From: Candidatus Adiutrix sp.
GTDB taxonomy: Bacteria; Desulfobacterota; Desulfarculia; Adiutricales; Adiutricaceae
Direction: 5' to 3'
Length of the DNA stretch: 10,590 nucleotides
Assembly: GCA_031285975.1 (NCBI GenBank)
Contig: JAITVE010000137.1
Coordinates: forward strand, 1 to 10,590
Shown: positions 7,727 to 10,590 of the stretch, piece after piece
How the letters are laid out: every line of letters begins with the position of its first letter
How positions within the stretch are numbered: the first letter of the stretch is position 1
Made by a program: the position numbers and the translations under genes
The notes under the pieces: model-generated
What the model saw: the letters and a program-made list of their open reading frames with translations, nothing else
What the model was told of the DNA's origin: nothing
Databases searched by the model: none

Positions 7727-7744
7727 TGACCATTGGGTAGGTAT

Positions 7745-8587
7745 ATGAAAGACAAGTTGAACAACGACGAACGGGGGATACGCCACGCCGGGGACTTGCT
7801 CCCGGCCGGTTTCGATCCCCATGACGCCATGCGGATTCTCACCGCCTATTTGCTCAACCTGGAAACCAGCTATAACGATTTCAAGAAATCTTCCGGCGCC
7901 CGGCAGCGCAATTTGGAGAGCGAATACCGCGCCCTGACCAAAACCAAAGACGACCAAAAGCAGGAGCTTGACCGCCTCCACGCTGACCTGCTCGACCTCA
8001 CCAACACTTTGGAAGACCAGGAGAGCCAGCTTTCCACGGCCAGCCAGAAAATGCTCAATTATGAAAAACAGTTCAAAAAGCTGCACCGTGAAAACAGCGA
8101 ACTGACCAACAAGCTGACCCAGAAGGAAAACGACGCCGATTTTTACCGCCAGGAGTTGGAACGCAACGCCCGGGAAACCGAAACGCTGACCTCGTCCTTT
8201 CAGATGGCCAACATGCGCATCGACGAACTGGAGCGCCGCCTGGCTGTGGAGCGGGAAACCGGCACCATGCAGGAAAAGGAAAACCGCCGCCTGAGCCTGA
8301 TGGTCTCGGAAAGCCAGAACAAAGTGCAGATAACCGAGCGCAAGCTGGAAGAGGCGGTGGTGAAATATTCCGAGGAAATCAAGCGCCTGACCGACCGCAG
8401 CAACGCCGACGCCCAGCACGAGGTGAGCCTGTTGCGCAAACGGGCCCGCTCCAGCGTGGCCCCGGAAATGCGTGAAATGGAAAAGCTGATGAACAGCAAA
8501 CTCAGCATAGAATCAGCCAGCAACTTGAAGGCCCTCCTGTCGCGCCTCCTCTCCAAGCTGGAGCAGGCCGGTCTGGAACTGAAATAA
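7745..8587 (+). CDS. Uncharacterised long coiled-coil protein
   Basis: A 280-residue, highly charged protein that I do not recognise as a named family. Residues 1-30 are a non-helical head containing LLPAGFDPHDAM. Residues about 30-225 are almost continuous alpha-helix with heptad repeats rich in Glu, Lys, Gln, Leu and Arg, with no proline and no cysteine. A short break near 226-240 (RARSSVAPEM) is followed by a Leu-rich helix to the C-terminus (LKALLSRLLSKLEQAGLELK). There is no signal peptide or membrane segment, so it is probably cytoplasmic and forms dimers or filaments. The ATG at 7745 is preferred over a TTG at 7733 because GGTAGG precedes it at suitable distance. It stands alone, between panB and a tRNA. 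A structural or scaffold role is only a guess. Confidence 0.85.
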   Translation: MKDKLNNDERGIRHAGDLLPAGFDPHDAMRILTAYLLNLETSYNDFKKSSGARQRNLESEYRALTKTKDDQKQELDRLHADLLDLTNTLEDQESQLSTASQKMLNYEKQFKKLHRENSELTNKLTQKENDADFYRQELERNARETETLTSSFQMANMRIDELERRLAVERETGTMQEKENRRLSLMVSESQNKVQITERKLEEAVVKYSEEIKRLTDRSNADAQHEVSLLRKRARSSVAPEMREMEKLMNSKLSIESASNLKALLSRLLSKLEQAGLELK

Positions 8588-8624
8588 GGCCTTGCCGCCG
8601 CTGTAAAAAAGATGCAAAAAGGCC

Positions 8625-8651
8625 TTGACATTCAGACCGTAATTATATACT
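8625..8651 (+). promoter_or_regulatory. Promoter of the tRNA-Ala gene
   Basis: A perfect -35 TTGACA (8625-8630) is followed by an AT-rich box; TATACT (8646-8651) gives a 15-base spacer and TACTAT (8648-8653) a 17-base one. The start would be near 8658, about 40 bases before the mature tRNA. Confidence 0.75.
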
Positions 8652-8697
8652 ATCACCAAGTGCTCTCGCCGGTAAGAAGAAAATAGGCGAATTTTGT

Positions 8698-8774
8698 GGG
8701 GCTGTAGCTCAGTTTGGGAGAGCGCTTGAATGGCATTCAAGATGTCAGGGGTTCGATCCCCCTCAGCTCCACCA
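8698..8774 (+). tRNA. tRNA-Ala (anticodon GGC)
   Basis: A complete cloverleaf. The acceptor stem GGGGCTG (8698-8704) pairs with CAGCTCC (8764-8770), including the G3-U70 wobble pair that is the identity mark for alanine. The anticodon stem CTTGA/TCAAG (8725-8729, 8737-8741) holds the loop ATGGCAT with anticodon GGC at 8732-8734, reading GCC and GCU. The T arm AGGGG-TTCGATC-CCCCT is intact. Discriminator A8771 and an encoded CCA (8772-8774) follow. It is a single-gene unit with its own promoter and terminator. Its 3' end faces a prophage lysis cassette. Confidence 0.97.
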
Positions 8775-8782
8775 CAAATATC

Positions 8783-8820
8783 AAGGGATTGCGGAAGTTT
8801 TTCGCAATCCCTTTTCTCTT
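8783..8820 (+). terminator. Rho-independent terminator of tRNA-Ala
   Basis: AAGGGATTGCG (8783-8793) pairs perfectly with CGCAATCCCTT (8803-8813), and TTCTCTT follows. It begins 8 bases after the tRNA CCA. On the opposite strand the stem is not followed by a T-run, so it mainly stops the tRNA transcript. Confidence 0.88.
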
Positions 8821-8859
8821 TGATAAACCGCGACAGTTAACCACTGAATAAACCAAAAA

Positions 8860-9132
8860 TCAATTGCCCGGCACCCTCTTTGAATTGGTTGTGCCCCACT
8901 CGCGTAACGCCTTCTTGTCGGCATTCGCCTGCCTCAACGCGGCCCGCAACTCCACGGCCCACTCGGCCAAATCCCCGTTCGTGCGTCCGGCCAGCTTCGG
9001 TTCATCGATGTCCTGCAGATAGACCACCGGGGGCAGCATGGGCCGGGCCGGGGGGCAGGGTTTATTGCCGCAGGCTGTCAAAAACAGGCAAAGGGCACAG
9101 AGTAGCAGCCCACGCTTTAGATGTCGGGTCAT
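8860..9132 (-). CDS. Outer-membrane spanin lipoprotein (Rz1-like)
   Basis: A 90-residue lipoprotein. Residues 1-20 form a signal peptide (positively charged, then hydrophobic) ending in the lipobox L-T-A-C, so C21 is lipidated. The mature protein starts proline-rich (CPPARPMLPPVVYLQDI) and continues into a charged helical part. This is the Rz1 layout: it is anchored in the outer membrane and, with the inner-membrane spanin, fuses or disrupts the outer membrane in the last step of lysis. Its ATG at 9132 lies inside the preceding i-spanin gene in another frame (71-base overlap), a typical spanin-pair arrangement; GAGGT lies 8 bases before the start. It is longer than lambda Rz1, having an extra C-terminal helix. 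It is the last gene of the phage operon, and I see no clear terminator for it. Confidence 0.85.
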   Translation of the reverse strand: MTRHLKRGLLLCALCLFLTACGNKPCPPARPMLPPVVYLQDIDEPKLAGRTNGDLAEWAVELRAALRQANADKKALREWGTTNSKRVPGN

Positions 9133-9412
9133 TGGCGTATACCTCTTCGAGTTTATCGGTTAATGCTTTGCGTTCGGCCAGTAGTTGCGCCCGCTCGGTT
9201 TCTCGCAGTTCCAGGGCCAGCCGGTTGTCATTGACCTCCCGTGCGTAGGCCGCCACCGCCTGGTTGGCCATGGCAAGGTCTTTTTCCACGATGGCAATGT
9301 CGGCGTCCCGCTGGGCCAGGTCAGCCCGAAGCCCGGCGTTCCCGATGGCCAGCCAGGCCACGGCGGTCACTGCCAGCACGGCGGCGGCCAGTTTAATTTT
9401 GTCCATGATCAC
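9062..9412 (-). CDS. Inner-membrane spanin (Rz-like)
   Basis: A 116-residue protein with a single N-terminal membrane anchor (about residues 7-23, AAAVLAVTAVAWLA) followed by a periplasmic coiled coil (about 27-90, rich in Ala, Glu, Arg and Leu) and a short proline-containing tail. This is the i-spanin layout, and the overlapping Rz1-like lipoprotein supports it. GGAGGT lies 8 bases before the GTG at 9412, so I prefer GTG over the in-frame ATG at 9406. The start overlaps the end of the holin-like gene by 20 bases, which indicates coupled translation. The sequence is probably too divergent to be found by simple similarity to lambda Rz; the assignment rests on topology and gene overlap. Confidence 0.8.
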   Translation of the reverse strand: MIMDKIKLAAAVLAVTAVAWLAIGNAGLRADLAQRDADIAIVEKDLAMANQAVAAYAREVNDNRLALELRETERAQLLAERKALTDKLEEVYANDPTSKAWAATLCPLPVFDSLRQ

Positions 9413-9644
9413 GACTTTCCACCTCCATATCTTTGATGCGCACCCGGAAACTCCCCCGGGCGCTCATGCGGTTGACCAGGCCTACCAAGAGCAGCACCCC
9501 CAGCAACGCGGTGTGCCATTCGGTCAACTCCCGCCCCAGCCACAGGTCGCGTGCCAACCAGATTACGGCCAGGGCGCAGGCCAGTATCAGCACAGATTTG
9601 GCCCCGCTGATCTGGCCCTGGTCGTTTTTGAGGGGGCCGGTCAC
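9393..9644 (-). CDS. Candidate phage holin, two transmembrane segments
   Basis: An 83-residue membrane protein with two hydrophobic segments (about residues 17-36, SVLILACALAVIWLARD, and about 44-58, HTALLGVLLLVGLVN) joined by a short polar turn, and a charged C-terminal tail. Size, topology and position between endolysin and spanins fit a class II-type holin, which would open the inner membrane and release the endolysin. I chose GTG at 9644 because it forms a GTGA overlap with the amidase stop and follows GGGAGG; a GTG at 9665 has no properly spaced ribosome site. Its last 20 bases overlap the i-spanin start. I cannot name the family, and an accessory membrane protein of the cassette remains possible. 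Confidence 0.7.
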   Translation of the reverse strand: MTGPLKNDQGQISGAKSVLILACALAVIWLARDLWLGRELTEWHTALLGVLLLVGLVNRMSARGSFRVRIKDMEVESRDHGQN

Positions 9645-10063
9645 AGCCCCTCCCGAAACGCCCACTCCTGGGCATCAAAACACGGGCAGTCTTTTTTCAC
9701 GCCGGGGAAATCCCGGTGGCCAGTGACTTTGGCGTTCGCGTATTTCGTTTTCAGCGTGGCGACCAGCGTTTTCAGGGCTTTCCACTGTTCCGGGGTATAG
9801 CTGTTCTTCGCCCGCCCGGTTTCGTCCAGGCCGCCCGCCAGGCAAATGCCGATGGAGTCGGCATTGTGGCCGCTGACGTGCGCGCCGATTTGCTCCACGG
9901 GTCGGCCATCCTCCACAGTGCCGTTGCGGCGGATGACGAAGTGGTAGCCGATGTCGCGCCAGCCGTTGCCTTCCACGTGCCACTTCCGAATCTCAGCCGC
10001 GCCGATGTCGGCGGAGGGCTTGGTGGCCGCGCAGTGAATCACGATGTAGTTGATTTTCCTCAT
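9641..10063 (-). CDS. Phage endolysin, N-acetylmuramoyl-L-alanine amidase (T7 lysozyme type)
   Basis: A 140-residue amidase of the Amidase_2/PGRP fold, about the size of T7 lysozyme. It cuts the bond between N-acetylmuramic acid and L-alanine in peptidoglycan. Zinc ligands match H10 (YIVIHCAAT), H116 (TGHRDFPG) and C126 (KKDCPCFD); catalytic residues match Y40 (DIGYHFVIRRNG) and K124, with the K-x-C-P-C-F-D ending typical of the T7 group. All are present, so the enzyme should be active. No signal peptide is visible, so it depends on a holin to reach the wall. The ATG at 10063 overlaps the stop of the upstream gene (ATGA), and its own stop overlaps the holin start (GTGA). Confidence 0.94.
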   Translation of the reverse strand: MRKINYIVIHCAATKPSADIGAAEIRKWHVEGNGWRDIGYHFVIRRNGTVEDGRPVEQIGAHVSGHNADSIGICLAGGLDETGRAKNSYTPEQWKALKTLVATLKTKYANAKVTGHRDFPGVKKDCPCFDAQEWAFREGL

Positions 10064-10290
10064 TCCAATCCCAGTCCTTTCAGAATGTAGTTGACGACCA
10101 TGCCTAAAAGAATGGCCGCGCCGACGACTTTCGCCTGAGCGATTTCCAGTTTGTGGACGCGATCCTTGAGGCTCTCAATCAACCGGCCCCGCGCATCGCA
10201 GCGTTCGCAGAGTTGGGTTTCGATGCGGGTCAGCCGCTCGAGGATGCCGTCCAGGCAGCGTTCCAACTCTTTGATTTGGTCTTCACCCAT
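10060..10290 (-). CDS. Small coiled-coil plus single-TM phage protein (XhlA-like)
   Basis: A 76-residue protein. Residues about 3-52 form a charged amphipathic coiled coil, and residues about 55-71 (VVGAAILLGMVVNYILKG) one membrane segment at the C-terminus. This layout matches the XhlA proteins of phage lysis cassettes, which associate with the membrane and assist the holin; homology is inferred from topology and position, not from conserved residues. An unusual C-x-x-C pair (C28, C31) and C12 lie in the coiled coil. AGAGGT precedes the ATG at 10290 by 5 bases. The start overlaps the previous gene by 8 bases, and the end overlaps the amidase start by 4. Confidence 0.75.
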   Translation of the reverse strand: MGEDQIKELERCLDGILERLTRIETQLCERCDARGRLIESLKDRVHKLEIAQAKVVGAAILLGMVVNYILKGLGLE

Positions 10291-10540
10291 TGCTTACCTC
10301 TTTCGGCGAGTGCCCCCGCGCCGCCTCGTTTTCCGCCGCCGCCCGGCAGTGGTTCGGCTCCCAGAAAAACAGCCGGTCGATGCACCACCGCACGGCCCGC
10401 CAAAACCATTGCCCGGCCTGAGCCTTGCGCCACGACCGGGCCGAAAGGGTTTCGTCGGGGTAGCCCGAGAAGATGGTGTTGACGAACTGGTCAAGGCCGA
10501 CCAGCACGTTGTAGCCGTATTTTGCCAGCCGCTTTTTCAT
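10283..10540 (-). CDS. Small phage/prophage protein of unknown function
   Basis: An 85-residue soluble, basic and tryptophan-rich protein. Its middle carries GYPDETLSARSWR followed by an aromatic stretch (WFWRAVRWCIDRLFFW) and PNHCRAA. I recognise this pattern (a L-D-Q start, then G-x-P-D-E-T-S-x-R, a L-F-F-W motif and H-C-R) as one recurring in small proteins near lysis genes of phages and prophages, but I know of no demonstrated function. There is no signal peptide; the aromatic stretch might lie on the membrane surface. GGAGGT lies 5 bases before the ATG at 10540, the best ribosome site in the cassette. It overlaps the XhlA-like gene by 8 bases. Confidence 0.8.
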   Translation of the reverse strand: MKKRLAKYGYNVLVGLDQFVNTIFSGYPDETLSARSWRKAQAGQWFWRAVRWCIDRLFFWEPNHCRAAAENEAARGHSPKEVSNG

Positions 10541-10541
10541 G

Positions 10542-10590
10542 CTACACCTCCACGTCGCGGTGCGAGTCTTCGTTGGGCCAGGCCAAAGGC
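10542..10590 (-). CDS. 3' end of an upstream phage gene, partial
   Basis: Read on the - strand, one frame gives the hydrophilic end PLAWPNEDSHRDVEV followed by TAG at 10544-10542, one base before the ATG of the next gene. Tight spacing and gene-like composition suggest the C-terminus of the preceding late gene. Only 15 codons are visible, and another frame ending in the ATGA overlap is also open, so the call is weak. Confidence 0.35.
   Translation of the reverse strand, partial: PLAWPNEDSHRDVEV

Noticed and set aside
7536..7748. A 70-codon frame in the gap after panB
   Set aside because: It starts inside the terminator structure, has no ribosome site and runs through two hairpins. There is no sign of coding.
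8740..8774. A defined attachment-site core at the tRNA 3' end
   Set aside because: Only one copy lies in the window. Without the second copy its limits cannot be set, so it is not listed as a feature.
1..10590. CRISPR array, insertion sequence or diversity-generating retroelement template repeat
   Set aside because: No regularly spaced repeats, transposase-like frame, terminal inverted repeats or reverse transcriptase were found on either strand.

Overview
The window looks like a chromosomal segment from a GC-rich Gram-negative bacterium, most likely a deltaproteobacterium of the Desulfovibrionaceae type. That placement is an inference: it rests on the high GC3 of the genes, the PilY1 and PanB variants and the style of the prophage genes, and no phylogenetic marker such as rRNA is present. 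The left 8.8 kb is host chromosome. The right 1.75 kb is the end of a prophage or phage-like late operon.

Host part, left to right. (1) The C-terminal 1417 residues of a PilY1-type type IV pilus tip protein on the + strand, open at the left edge. It ends at a strong bidirectional terminator. (2) On the - strand, a two-gene DNA alkylation-repair operon. The first gene fuses an Ada-type four-cysteine zinc domain, an AraC helix-turn-helix and an AlkA 3-methyladenine glycosylase. Seven bases downstream lies ogt, the O6-alkylguanine transferase. Together they hold the Ada, AlkA and Ogt functions that E. coli spreads over separate loci. (3) On the + strand, divergent from the repair operon across a 247-bp promoter region, panB (ketopantoate hydroxymethyltransferase) with a good sigma70-like promoter, a small leader hairpin and a large downstream terminator structure. 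(4) An orphan 280-residue coiled-coil protein, preceded by a GC-rich hairpin directly before its start. (5) A single intact tRNA-Ala(GGC) with its own promoter and terminator.

Phage part. From the right edge towards the tRNA, all on the - strand: the last codons of an upstream gene, a small phage protein of unknown function, a coiled-coil plus single-TM (XhlA-like) protein, a T7-lysozyme-type amidase endolysin, a two-TM holin candidate, an inner-membrane spanin (Rz-like) and an outer-membrane lipoprotein spanin (Rz1-like). Five junctions in this run are overlaps or near-overlaps (8 nt, ATGA, GTGA, 20 nt, 71 nt), so it is one translationally coupled lysis cassette. In order it would permeabilise the inner membrane, cleave peptidoglycan and disrupt the outer membrane. 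Its end lies about 85 bp from the tRNA-Ala 3' end, which suggests, but does not prove, that the element is integrated at this tRNA.

I found no CRISPR array, insertion sequence, rRNA or origin. No clearly new multi-gene system is visible. The points most worth following are the fused alkylation-repair gene, the mosaic N-terminal part of the pilus adhesin, the orphan coiled-coil gene with its hairpin leader, and the unknown proteins of the lysis cassette.
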